Shown piece after piece: positions 1 to 8,274 of a stretch of DNA of 64,000 nt (its first letter is position 1; the number at the start of each line of letters is the position of its first letter). Under the pieces are notes generated by a model. The model had not been told where the DNA came from. It was given only the letters and a program-made list of their open reading frames with translations, and searched no databases. Position numbers and translations under genes: made by a program. Source of the stretch: a bacterium (lineage in GTDB: Bacteria > Armatimonadota > Zipacnadia > Zipacnadales > UBA11051); the NCBI GenBank assembly GCA_021372615.1, contig JAJFUB010000021.1:1-64000 (forward strand), given 5' to 3'.

Positions 1-28
1 CCCCCGCGACACCCACGACCTGTCTCCG
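1..28. repeat. Truncated copy of dispersed GC-rich hairpin repeat
   Basis: The first bases of the window (CGCGACACCCACGACCTGT) closely match the right flank of the hairpin at 36755-36830 (CGCGGCACCCACGGCCTGT). The copy is cut by the window edge. Bases 29-176 hold no gene that I can support. Confidence 0.3.
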
Positions 29-176
29 TTAGCACGCGAACCTAGGCAAGTCAGCACTAGAGGCTGTCCAGTAGGGCAGACGGCCTCACCCGCGCGGGCG
101 CACAGGAGAGGTCACTCGCGCTACCATACAATGAGGCACGGCCAGGCTCGTCCCCGCCCTCACCGTTCCGCCGCCG

Positions 177-794
177 CTACGGCTTCACGTGGTTCGAGTC
201 CCCGTTGGGCCAGTAGTGCCACGGCGCGAACCCATGCAGCTTCGTGGCCGAGTCATAGACGCCATCCGGCTTCATCCACTTGGCGTGCCCGTCGAAGAAG
301 TTGACGTTCACTCCCTCATTGTGCGGCAGCGGGGTCATCCCGGGCGTGTACGTCGCGCCATAGCCGTGGGCCGCCGAGCACGACGCCAACTGGTTGTAGT
401 TCTCCACGATCATGAAGTGCTCGGCCGGCGATTGGAACTGGGCCAGAGGCCAGCTATTGCCGTGATGGTAGTTGAACCCGTAGCACGCGTAGAGGTTGCC
501 GGGGACTGCGGGCGGCCGGCTCGGACACGAGAAGAGTTGAGTGTTCTTGACGTACGGCATGATGAAGTTGGGCCAGAAGTACGGATCGGGATAGCGGTAG
601 TTGGGCGCCCGCTCGTCGTAGTCCTGGCAGTACGCCATCGTCGCGATGCCCAGTTGCTTCAGATTGCTCAGACACGAGGTCTGGCGCGCCTTCTCCCGTG
701 CCTTGGCGAACACGGGGAAGAGGATCGCCGCGAGAATGGCGATGATGGCGATCACGACCAGCAACTCGATCAGCGTGAAACCACGGCGCGTCAT
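177..794 (-). CDS. DUF1559-type prepilin / type II pseudopilin
   Basis: This 205-residue secreted pilin-like protein starts with [14 protein letters not shown], a class III prepilin signal: basic residues, G before F as the peptidase cleavage site, E at +5, then one hydrophobic helix to about residue 28. [10 protein letters not shown] follows, and NFFDGHAKW near the C-terminus is the H-X9-DG-like signature of DUF1559 proteins. Such proteins are cleaved by a PilD-type peptidase and inserted in the cytoplasmic membrane or cell surface. Their exact function in Planctomycetota and Armatimonadota is unsettled. The ATG sits a few bases after a GAGGA ribosome site. It shares strand and layout with the paralogue at 939-1574, so a tandem duplication is likely. 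The family call is firm; the role is not. Confidence 0.92.
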   Translation of the reverse strand: MTRRGFTLIELLVVIAIIAILAAILFPVFAKAREKARQTSCLSNLKQLGIATMAYCQDYDERAPNYRYPDPYFWPNFIMPYVKNTQLFSCPSRPPAVPGNLYACYGFNYHHGNSWPLAQFQSPAEHFMIVENYNQLASCSAAHGYGATYTPGMTPLPHNEGVNVNFFDGHAKWMKPDGVYDSATKLHGFAPWHYWPNGDSNHVKP

Positions 795-938
795 GGGTCC
801 TCACACCCTTCAGTAGATTGCCGTCGGCCCCCGGAGCCATGCTCCGACGGTCGTGGCGGCTCCCTCGTGCGTCTCTCGACATCTCGCCCGGGGGGCGCAG
901 GGGAGGCGCTGCGCTCCCCGGGCGGTCCTCACGCTACC

Positions 939-1574
939 TCAGTACGGCCAGGCAGGATACCAGTGCAGGTCCGACGTCGGTTCTCCCGAGGAGAACTTGC
1001 TGGCCGGATACCATTTCGCGTGCCCGTCCACCAGCGCGAAGTTACTGCCGCCGTTGTGCATGTTCCGCGCGGTCGTGTCCATCGCCGCATCGGAGTTGGG
1101 CACCAGCCGGTACCGGTAGTAGTTCGAGCTCTGCGTCTCGCACAGCATGACCGTCTCGGCCGGTGACACAAAGGCGGACAGCGCCTGCTGAGGCCAGCCG
1201 TTGCTCACGGCATACGTGCATAGGTACGTGTTGGCCGGCGCGTCGGCCGGGTCGAGGGCCTTGTCCCCTGCGCTGGGGCACAGGAAGATCTGCTGGTTCT
1301 TGGTGTAGGGGACGATGTACTGGTACCAGTACGGATCGCTGACAGTCGGGACCGCCGGAGCCCCCCAGTACCCATGCCACCGCTGGGACATCTCGTCGTA
1401 GTCCTGCACGTACATCAAGCTGGCGAGGGCCAGCTGCTTGAGGTTGCTCAGACAACTGGACTGCCGCGCCTTCTCGCGGGCCTTCGCAAACACCGGGAAC
1501 AGGATCGCCGCCAGAATGGCAATGATGGCGATCACCACCAGCAGTTCTATCAGTGTGAAGCCATGCTTTCTCAT
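939..1574 (-). CDS. DUF1559-type prepilin, second copy
   Basis: A 211-residue paralogue of the protein encoded at 177-794. I chose the start at [12 protein letters not shown] (1574) because a GGAGGAAAGGG ribosome site lies just upstream; the longer reading frame lacks a signal. It has the same prepilin cleavage motif, hydrophobic helix and [10 protein letters not shown] block. It then has [20 protein letters not shown] and, near the C-terminus, ALVDGHAKW (the DG motif). The middle differs strongly from its neighbour, as is usual in this family, where only the two ends are conserved. It is probably exported and held in the membrane by the N-terminal helix. About 140 bp separate the two pilin genes, so they may be co-transcribed. 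Confidence 0.92.
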   Translation of the reverse strand: MRKHGFTLIELLVVIAIIAILAAILFPVFAKAREKARQSSCLSNLKQLALASLMYVQDYDEMSQRWHGYWGAPAVPTVSDPYWYQYIVPYTKNQQIFLCPSAGDKALDPADAPANTYLCTYAVSNGWPQQALSAFVSPAETVMLCETQSSNYYRYRLVPNSDAAMDTTARNMHNGGSNFALVDGHAKWYPASKFSSGEPTSDLHWYPAWPY

Positions 1575-1707
1575 GTTGAGTTTCCCTTTCCTCCTGAGTG
1601 GCGAATGTAGCACCGAATGACTGCGCAAACACAACCACCGCGCCATGCTCGGGGGGCATGACGCCAGCACGTCTGCGCATGCGGTTCTCTCTCAGGCAGC
1701 AGGGAGG

Positions 1708-2079
1708 CTAGGGGCCACGGGGACAGGCACAGCGCCGCGCCAGCACCAGCCGGGACGGCATGATTGGCAGTACGACTGCCGGACTCGCTGCGAGGCTGGG
1801 GCCGGGACGCTGGGGTGTGGGCGGCGTCAGGCGGAACCGAACCGGATGGACCCGCTGCCGCCACAGGCGGCCGCTCTCCTGGACGAGGCGGCACCGCTCG
1901 GAAGCGTCATGGCCGCGCAGGCTGCGAAGGAACGTGTCGGGGCCTGGCGCCAACTGGTCAAGCACCAGCCCCCCGGCAGCCTGGACGGCCGGCGCGCGCG
2001 CCACCACCGCCGGGCTCGTCAGCACGACGAGGGCCACGACGGCAGCCACAAACGTCAGGGGGTAGCAGTCACGCCTCAT
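1708..2079 (-). pseudogene. Possible remnant of a secreted protein (signal peptide only)
   Basis: A frame starting MRRDCYPLTFVAAVVALVVL has a clear signal-peptide shape: two arginines, about 18 hydrophobic residues and small residues before a possible cleavage site near AVQAAGG. The remaining ~85 residues are low-complexity and rich in Arg and Pro, and resemble no fold I know. The ribosome site is weak. It lies downstream of the GH30-like gene on the same strand. It may be the 5' end of a decayed gene, or a chance frame. The rest of 1575-2183 shows nothing else. Confidence 0.22.
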
Positions 2080-2183
2080 TGCCACGCGTCCCGTCAGGTC
2101 GGACACTCCCGCCAATCGAGGTATGTCTTCGCCACGGGCACGCCGATGTCCTGCTCCGTCCTTCCCCTTCCTGCGACGAACGT

Positions 2184-4154
2184 CTACTCTGGCGTCAGCG
2201 TCGTCAGCGTCAGCAGGCTCTGGGCGGGCAACTCGACCGCCACCGCGCCCTGAACGACAGGGACGGGCTCCAACTGGCGGAAGCTGTCCTCCGCCGAGGT
2301 CCGCACGGCCTGCAGGCGCGTCAGGTCGGCGGGCAGCCCGCTGAGGCGGGCCGATCGTGCCGCGCCCAGGTTCGCGATGTGCACCGTCAGGGCAGCGCCC
2401 GCGCTGAAGGCGGTCACCAGCACCTTGGGGTGGTCCGAGACCGTCGTCAGCGCCTGGGAGTGGTACGGCGTCAGATTGCAGAAGTGCTTCACAAAGAAGA
2501 ACCGCACCGTCGGCGTGATGCGCTCCTGTCCCTGCTCCTCCTTGCTCAGCTTGACGATGCTGTAGTCGGCGGTGAACTCCCACTGCATCGTCCCCTGTGG
2601 CCGGGCATGCAGCAGCAGCTCCTGGTACATGCGCACCTCACGGAGCGCATAGGAGGTGTTGTCGTACGCCCGTGTGCGCCAGGCGCCCGCATCCACCCCC
2701 AGCTCAGTCACCAGCAACGGCAGCTTGAGGCGCTCCGCCAGGTCGCCCCAGGCCGCATAGTCGGCGGCGCTGCCCCCGCCCCACGAGTGGAAGGCCACCG
2801 CCCCCACGTACTGCATGGCCTCCGGGTCCGCGGCCGCCGGCAGCGCGTACGTGTGGGTGCCCCGCGGCCCCGTGGCGTCCGCCAGCAGCATCCGGGTCTT
2901 GAGGCCCTGGGCCTTGAAGTACGCACCGATACGCTTGATCGCGTCCCGGTGCTCCTCCGGCGAGAAGAACACCCGCACGCCGATGTTGGCCTCGTTGAAG
3001 CAAAACAGGTCCGGCTCCACCCCGTACTGCCGCCTGGCGTACTGCAGGTACGTCCCCAGCAGCTCCAGCAGTTCGGGCCACTTGTCCGGGTGGATGCGGT
3101 GGCGGCTGTCGCGTGGCGCGGCCCCCCCATCCTCGTACAGCCAGCCGGGCAGGTCCCAGATGCTGATGACGTAGGGTCTCCCCAGGCCCTGGATCTGCTT
3201 GGCCAGCTCGAACTCCCGGCGGAGATTGCTGCCGGCCTTGTCGCGGCTCTCGAACGCCGCCCAGTCGGGAGCGCCGGGATCCTCGTTGTCGTTCTGCGGC
3301 TCCCACTCGGTCGCCGTCAGCTCCGTCCGCGCCCACGCCTGCTTCAGGTGGCTGAGTGTATACTGCGTCACGGGCGACTCGATGGCGAAGCAGTAGTTGC
3401 CGCCAAAGCCATCGAGACGGTAGCGGGGATGGCCCGGATCAACGCTCAGCTTCGCGGGCGTCGTGTCCGGCTTCAGCGTCGACGTCAGCGCCACTCGTAC
3501 GGCGGTGCTCTCGCCCGGCTTCAGGCCGGCGGCCAACTGGCAGAACGCGCTGTAGGTCTCAGTCTTCCACTCCCGGTTGTCCTGCACCGTGACCGGCAGC
3601 ACTCGGTCCAGCGCCACGGCCAGACTCCCGTCACCGACCGGCATGCCGCAGGTCAACGCGTCGGCCTGCCCGCGCAGGAAGTGCCGGGCCGCCGGCGGGT
3701 CCACGGGCATCGTGGCCGCGGCCACTGCGGTTCCCCCGGCGGTCAGCGCCGCCTCCCCGCCGCGGAAGCGGTCCTGCGGCAGGTCCAGCCACAGGTACAC
3801 ACCATCTAGGTCCACCGCCGCTTCGGCGGTCACCCGCATCTCGACGACCACCTGGCCCCCCTGTTCCGACACCGTCTCCTCGTAACGGTAGAACTTCCCC
3901 GACTCGACCTCGATACGCCCCGAGCAGACCCGCTTCCCCTCGACGGTGCTGGTCTGGACATCCCGCGCGTCCGTGAGGCTGGGTTGCCTGCCCCAGCCGC
4001 GCAGCGGCAGACGGAAGTTGAGCACCACCGGGAGTTCCTCCCCGGCCACCGTCAGCGCCGTGACCCGACCGTTGCGATCCATGGTCGCGACCTGCGCGTG
4101 TCCGAAGGCTGCGGGGAGCATGACGACCAGCAGAGGGAGCAGAGGCAGGCGCAT
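2184..4154 (-). CDS. Secreted GH30-like glycoside hydrolase
   Basis: About 656 residues. The start at MRLPLLPLLVVMLPAAFGHA (4154) is chosen for its signal peptide and a GGAGG ribosome site 8 bases upstream. An N-terminal beta-rich region (residues 20-240) precedes the segment YRLDGFGGNYCF, which matches the first strand of the GH30/clan-A barrel (usually DGFGG). Predicted catalytic pair: acid/base E388 in CFNEANIG and nucleophile E484 in LLVTELGVD. The spacing of ~96 residues fits a clan-A barrel. The C-terminal ~100 residues are a beta domain like the one flanking GH30 barrels. GH30 enzymes act on beta-glucosides, xylan, beta-1,6-glucans or fucosides, and the substrate cannot be read here. 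It is divergent from the heparinase-like gene at 4434 across a 280-bp gap. Confidence 0.72.
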   Translation of the reverse strand: MRLPLLPLLVVMLPAAFGHAQVATMDRNGRVTALTVAGEELPVVLNFRLPLRGWGRQPSLTDARDVQTSTVEGKRVCSGRIEVESGKFYRYEETVSEQGGQVVVEMRVTAEAAVDLDGVYLWLDLPQDRFRGGEAALTAGGTAVAAATMPVDPPAARHFLRGQADALTCGMPVGDGSLAVALDRVLPVTVQDNREWKTETYSAFCQLAAGLKPGESTAVRVALTSTLKPDTTPAKLSVDPGHPRYRLDGFGGNYCFAIESPVTQYTLSHLKQAWARTELTATEWEPQNDNEDPGAPDWAAFESRDKAGSNLRREFELAKQIQGLGRPYVISIWDLPGWLYEDGGAAPRDSRHRIHPDKWPELLELLGTYLQYARRQYGVEPDLFCFNEANIGVRVFFSPEEHRDAIKRIGAYFKAQGLKTRMLLADATGPRGTHTYALPAAADPEAMQYVGAVAFHSWGGGSAADYAAWGDLAERLKLPLLVTELGVDAGAWRTRAYDNTSYALREVRMYQELLLHARPQGTMQWEFTADYSIVKLSKEEQGQERITPTVRFFFVKHFCNLTPYHSQALTTVSDHPKVLVTAFSAGAALTVHIANLGAARSARLSGLPADLTRLQAVRTSAEDSFRQLEPVPVVQGAVAVELPAQSLLTLTTLTPE

Positions 4155-4322
4155 GGCAGACCTCCGAGGGGTCACCCGTGGCGGGTGTGGGTTGGGTCTC
4201 CACCAGGTGTTCGCATGTCGGGGCGGCGCCGGCGTCTCGCTCGTGCGCGCGCAGATGCCGGTGCCCCAGACACACCTCTTCACTTCCCTATCCGCCGCCG
4301 CCCTCCTCCCGCCCGCCGCCCC

Positions 4323-4349
4323 ATGTGGGAGCGGTCACCGACCGCGACC
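4323..4349. repeat. Solo unit of the 26/27-bp repeat, in a divergent promoter region
   Basis: GTGGGAGCGGTCACCGACCG is the same unit that is tandemly repeated 13 times at 7901-8246. Its core GCGGTC-ACC-GACCGC is a 6-bp hairpin. This copy lies in the 279-bp gap between the divergent starts at 4154 and 4434. I see no other element in that gap beyond the two ribosome sites. Confidence 0.7.
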
Positions 4350-4433
4350 TCCGTGCCCCCCGCCAGGCAGGCTCTCGCCCCCTTCCCGGCGAAATGACTG
4401 GTGCCTCTCAGCCTGCCCACGAGGTCCTCACAC

Positions 4434-7400
4434 ATGCGCCGGTGTCTCCTGTGCACTTCCCTTCTCGGAGCCCTCGCCATGGCCCACGCAGACCTGACCG
4501 TCCTGGATGCGCCCCTGTGGATCTTCCCGGACCAGATCGTCCGCGTCTGTCTGCAGCAGCCCGCCGGCTCCGGCCCCCTCACCGTCACTGCTCCGGCCAC
4601 CATGAAGCTGCTCGACCAGTGGGATCAGGACAGCATCCAGCGCTTCTACTTCCGCTCCCTCACCCCCGGCGACGCCACCCTCAAGTTCTCCGGCGCGGCC
4701 GGCCAAATGGAGATGAAGCTGGAGGTGCTCCCCTGGTCCGCCGTCTTCCAGGGCCGTCGCTACAAGGAGATCAGCCTGCCGCGCCTCTGGCCGCTGGACC
4801 AGCCCGCGTACGGCGACCTCAAGACCCGGCATACCCTCTACGACGAGGACAACCTGAAGTCCCGGCGCGGCCAGAAGCCCTCGGCCCTCGCCCTCAGGTG
4901 GCACGACCTGACGGACGACCAGATCTTCAACATGATCCCGGGCCCGTCGGTCCCGCGCACATGCCTGATGAGCCTGAGCTTTGAGGGCCTCGGCAAGGGC
5001 TGCCCCGTCTGCGGCATGGAGGTCTACAAGGGCCGCAGCGGCTTCTACCCCTGGCTTCTGGACCCCGCCGCGCACCCCTGGAAGGTCGGCTGCCCCAACT
5101 GCAAGAACTGGTTCCCCTCCAACGACTTCGCCCATGGCGACATGCACTCCGGCGACTTCCCCGATGACGGCTTCGGCTGTGAGCCGAGCAAGCCCGTGCT
5201 CGATAACAACGGCAAGCCCTGGCGCTTCCCCTTCATCGCCTACTACCACGAGTGGCAGCCCTACATGCGGGAGTTCACCCCCGGCTACCTCGAGTGCGCC
5301 AACGCCTACGCCGCCACCGGCGACAAGACCTATGCCCACAAGTCGGCCGTCGCCCTGTTTCGTTTCGCCGAGAGCATGTTGGACATGTCGGTCAACCTCA
5401 ACCACCGGAAGATGGCGGTCCGCGACGCCATACTGCGCGGCCCGGTCGGCGCCCCCACACCCCCCCGCCTCGCCGGCAGCTTCATGTACATCCAGCCCAA
5501 CTGGGACACTCCGCGCATGGAAGATGCGGCCCGCGCCTGGGACCTCATCTTCGACCAGCTCGAGGGCGACCAGGACCTCCTGGCCTTCTGCCAGTCCCAC
5601 CACCACCCGGAGATCACCTCGATCGCCGACTTCCGCCGTTTCGTGGACGCCGGCGTGCTGCGCGTCCCGATGCAGGCGTGTCTGGACAACGCCGTCGCCC
5701 GCAACTTCCCGATGGAGGAGACGACCCTCGCCACCCTCGCCCTGGCCCTGGGCACCGACAAGACCATGGACGTCGTGGACTGGCTGCTCAATGACAAGGG
5801 CATCCGCTTCGCGCTCACCAACAGCTTCTACCAGGACGGCAGCGCCTACGAATCCGAGGGCTACAACCACATCGCCATCCGGGACATGTCCCGCCTCTTC
5901 GAGACCCTCGAGGGCCTCCGCAAGCTGCACCCCGACCGGTTCCAGGCGCCGCGCTTCGTCTCGCTCCTGACCGACCCGCGCTACCGGCGCATGTTCGACT
6001 TCCCCCTCGAGTCCAGCCTCATCGGCCGCACCAGCCCCAACTGCGGCGACACCGGCAGTTGCGCCCCGACCACCCCGCTGCCCCCCGTCCAGGGCATCCC
6101 CTGCAACGCGGCGGACTGGCTGCAGGCCTACAAGGTCACCCGGGACCGACGGTTCCTGCAGGCGCTCTATGGCTCCGCCGGCAGCCTGCTGGCCAAGATC
6201 GCCGATCCGGCCGTCCGGGCCGAGGCCGAGAAGGCCGGCCAGGAGCTGGGCTGGCAGGTTCAGACCACGAGCAACTTCCTCGACGGCTACGGCTTCGCCA
6301 TCCTGCGGTCCGGGGCCGGTGACAACCAGCGCGCCCTGTGGCTCCTGTACGAGCAGTACATCCAGCACCGCCACCCCGACATGCTCACCTACGGCTTCGA
6401 GGCGATGCAGCGCAAGCTTCTGCCTGAACTCGGCTACCCGGTCGGGTGGAACTACGCCGGCCACTGGGAGACCAACTGGGGGACTCACTACGGGGCGAAG
6501 ATCGTCGGCACCAGCGCGTGGGCGTTCAACCGCGGCCGCCTCACCACTTTCGTGAACGCCGCCCCGGTCCAGGTCGCCGAGGCCGTCAGCACCCTCCCCG
6601 GCGCCCCCCAGACCATGCGCTCCCGTCTCATCGCCCTCGTGGACGTGGACGACAAGAACTGCTATGCCCTGTCTCTCGAGCGGGTGCGCGGCGGCACGGA
6701 GCACTTCGCCGTCTTCCACGGCCCCGACGGAGAGCCCGCCACCGAGGGCCTGAGCCTCCAGCCCTACGAGGGCACGGCGGCCGGGCCGGGCCACAGGTAC
6801 AACGACTTCACGGGCCTGGCTGACAAGGAACTCTCCTGCCTCGCGCTCATGGCCCGGCCGCGGTCCGCGGTCACGGAGGGCCCCTGGAGCCTGGATGTCG
6901 CGCTCCGCAACCAGCAGGACGTGCATCTGCGCATGACCAGCCTCTCGCCCCTGGCCTCCGAGGTCACCCTCGCCAACGGCCAGGCGCCGGGCGGCCGGTC
7001 CTCCTACGACCTCACCTTCGCCCTCCAGCACCAGAAGGGCGACGCCCCCCTGGCGCGCCAGTACCTCAGCCTCCTGGAGCCCTACCAGGGGACGCGCGTC
7101 ATCCAGCAGATCGAGCCCCTGCCTGTCACGGTCGTCACGCCGGGGCCGCAGCCACCGTCCTTTGAGCCGCTGGCCCTGCGCGTCACCGGCCCAGACTTCA
7201 CCGACACCCTCATCATCCAGGCCCAGCCCGGCCCGACCGTTCAGGCCGGCGGCCTCACCTGCGACGGCCTCCTGGGCTTCCGCCGGGAACGCCGGGGCGC
7301 CGCTGCCCTGCAGACACTCATCCGCGGCACGAAACTCCAGGCCGCCGCCGCTCAGGTCGCGCTCCCCTGCGCCGACTTCCGTGGCACGATCACGGCCTGC

Positions 7401-7895
7401 GACTGGGCCAAGTCCACCATTGACTGCCGCTGGGACCCCGCGGCCGCCCCGACCGACCTCCAGTCGCTCGTGGGCCGGCACGTGCTGCTGAGCAACCCGG
7501 CGGGCAGTGCCGCCTCATACCGGGTCCAGTCCGCCACGGCCCTCCCCGGCGGCTGCCGCCTGGCCTTCGCCCTCGACCCCCGCCTGGGGGAGGGCTTCGT
7601 GAAGTCCTGCGCCGATGGCACTGTCGTCAGCACGATCAGCCTCATCAAGGCCTGCTACCCCTACTACGCCGGCAAGACCCTGGCCAACGAAGACAACAGC
7701 ATGACCTACCGCCTTAAGGACGTCGTGCGCGGCGCCAACGCGGTCATTGACGAGGCCCAGCACGGCAAGGTCCCGGCGGCGACGCTCCAGACTCAGTTCA
7801 CGGACCGGGACGGCGACGGCCTGGTTCGCTACGTCATCTACGACTACGGCGTGGGCGATCAGGTGACGGTGGACAACTTCGCCGTCACACACTGA
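4434..7895 (+). CDS. Secreted heparinase II/III-like polysaccharide lyase
   Basis: 1153 residues. The start at MRRCLLCTSLLGALAMAHA (4434) has a signal peptide and a GAGGT ribosome site 8 bases upstream. After a short beta domain comes a zinc-ribbon-like pair, CPVCG and CPNCK, about 40 residues apart. An alpha-helical toroid follows (roughly residues 250-620), including SAYESEGYNHIAIRDMSR, of the heparinase/alginate-lyase (alpha/alpha)n type. The second half is beta-rich (DVDDKNCYALSLERV and after), as in the heparinase II/III C-terminal sheet. The last ~150 residues look like an extra beta-sandwich. The CPxC pair in front of the toroid recurs in heparinase-like proteins of Lentisphaerae and Planctomycetota, from what I recall. 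The probable substrate is a uronic-acid polysaccharide; the exact glycan is unknown. Confidence 0.75.
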   Translation: MRRCLLCTSLLGALAMAHADLTVLDAPLWIFPDQIVRVCLQQPAGSGPLTVTAPATMKLLDQWDQDSIQRFYFRSLTPGDATLKFSGAAGQMEMKLEVLPWSAVFQGRRYKEISLPRLWPLDQPAYGDLKTRHTLYDEDNLKSRRGQKPSALALRWHDLTDDQIFNMIPGPSVPRTCLMSLSFEGLGKGCPVCGMEVYKGRSGFYPWLLDPAAHPWKVGCPNCKNWFPSNDFAHGDMHSGDFPDDGFGCEPSKPVLDNNGKPWRFPFIAYYHEWQPYMREFTPGYLECANAYAATGDKTYAHKSAVALFRFAESMLDMSVNLNHRKMAVRDAILRGPVGAPTPPRLAGSFMYIQPNWDTPRMEDAARAWDLIFDQLEGDQDLLAFCQSHHHPEITSIADFRRFVDAGVLRVPMQACLDNAVARNFPMEETTLATLALALGTDKTMDVVDWLLNDKGIRFALTNSFYQDGSAYESEGYNHIAIRDMSRLFETLEGLRKLHPDRFQAPRFVSLLTDPRYRRMFDFPLESSLIGRTSPNCGDTGSCAPTTPLPPVQGIPCNAADWLQAYKVTRDRRFLQALYGSAGSLLAKIADPAVRAEAEKAGQELGWQVQTTSNFLDGYGFAILRSGAGDNQRALWLLYEQYIQHRHPDMLTYGFEAMQRKLLPELGYPVGWNYAGHWETNWGTHYGAKIVGTSAWAFNRGRLTTFVNAAPVQVAEAVSTLPGAPQTMRSRLIALVDVDDKNCYALSLERVRGGTEHFAVFHGPDGEPATEGLSLQPYEGTAAGPGHRYNDFTGLADKELSCLALMARPRSAVTEGPWSLDVALRNQQDVHLRMTSLSPLASEVTLANGQAPGGRSSYDLTFALQHQKGDAPLARQYLSLLEPYQGTRVIQQIEPLPVTVVTPGPQPPSFEPLALRVTGPDFTDTLIIQAQPGPTVQAGGLTCDGLLGFRRERRGAAALQTLIRGTKLQAAAAQVALPCADFRGTITACDWAKSTIDCRWDPAAAPTDLQSLVGRHVLLSNPAGSAASYRVQSATALPGGCRLAFALDPRLGEGFVKSCADGTVVSTISLIKACYPYYAGKTLANEDNSMTYRLKDVVRGANAVIDEAQHGKVPAATLQTQFTDRDGDGLVRYVIYDYGVGDQVTVDNFAVTH

Positions 7896-7900
7896 CCGTC

Positions 7901-8246
7901 TGTGGGAGCGGTCACCACCCGCGGCCTGTGGGAGCGGTCACCGACCGCGATGCTGTGGGAGCGGTCACCGACCGCGATACCGTGGGAACGATCACCACCT
8001 GCGGTCTGTGGGAGCGGTCACCGACCGCGAAGCCGTAGGAGCGGTCACCGACCGCGATGCCGTGGGAGCGGTCACCGACCGCGAAGCCGTAGGAGCGATC
8101 ACCACCCGCGGTCTGTGGGAGCGGTCACCGACCGCGAAGCCGTAGGAGCGGTCACCACCCGCGGTCTGTGGGAGCGGTCACCGACCGCGAAGCCGTAGGA
8201 GCGATCACCACCCGCGGTCTGTGGGAGCGGTCACCGACCGCGACCA
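7901..8246. repeat. Tandem array of 13 hairpin-forming 26/27-bp units
   Basis: Thirteen end-to-end units start at 7901, 7927, 7954, 7981, 8007, 8034, 8061, 8088, 8114, 8141, 8167, 8194 and 8220. Consensus: [TC]GT[GA]GGAGCG[GA]TCACC, then either GACCGCGAxGC (27 bp) or ACCCGCGGTC (26 bp). The first type holds the palindrome GCGGTC-ACC-GACCGC. In the second half the two types alternate, giving a 53-bp higher-order period that shows growth by duplication of unit pairs. The array fills nearly the whole gap between the stop at 7895 and the ribosome site at 8260. There are no unique spacers, so it is not a CRISPR. Confidence 0.95.
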
Positions 8247-8274
8247 TGCCGCAGTCCTCAGGAGGGTGCCCGAG

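Noticed and set aside
188-205. tRNA T-loop-like GGTTCGAGTCCCCG
   Set aside because: It lies inside the antisense of the prepilin gene and no cloverleaf arms surround it.
1764-3809. Long plus-strand open frame opposite the GH30-like gene
   Set aside because: Antisense shadow in high-G+C DNA; it is Arg/Gln/Pro-rich without recognisable domains, while the minus frame has signal peptide and catalytic motifs.
7902-8198. 98-codon open frame with repeating WERSP units across the tandem array
   Set aside because: It only reflects a repeat length that is a multiple of three in most units; no ribosome site, and the unit sequence is explained by the hairpin repeat.
7901-8246. CRISPR array
   Set aside because: Units abut directly with no unique spacers, and no cas genes are present.
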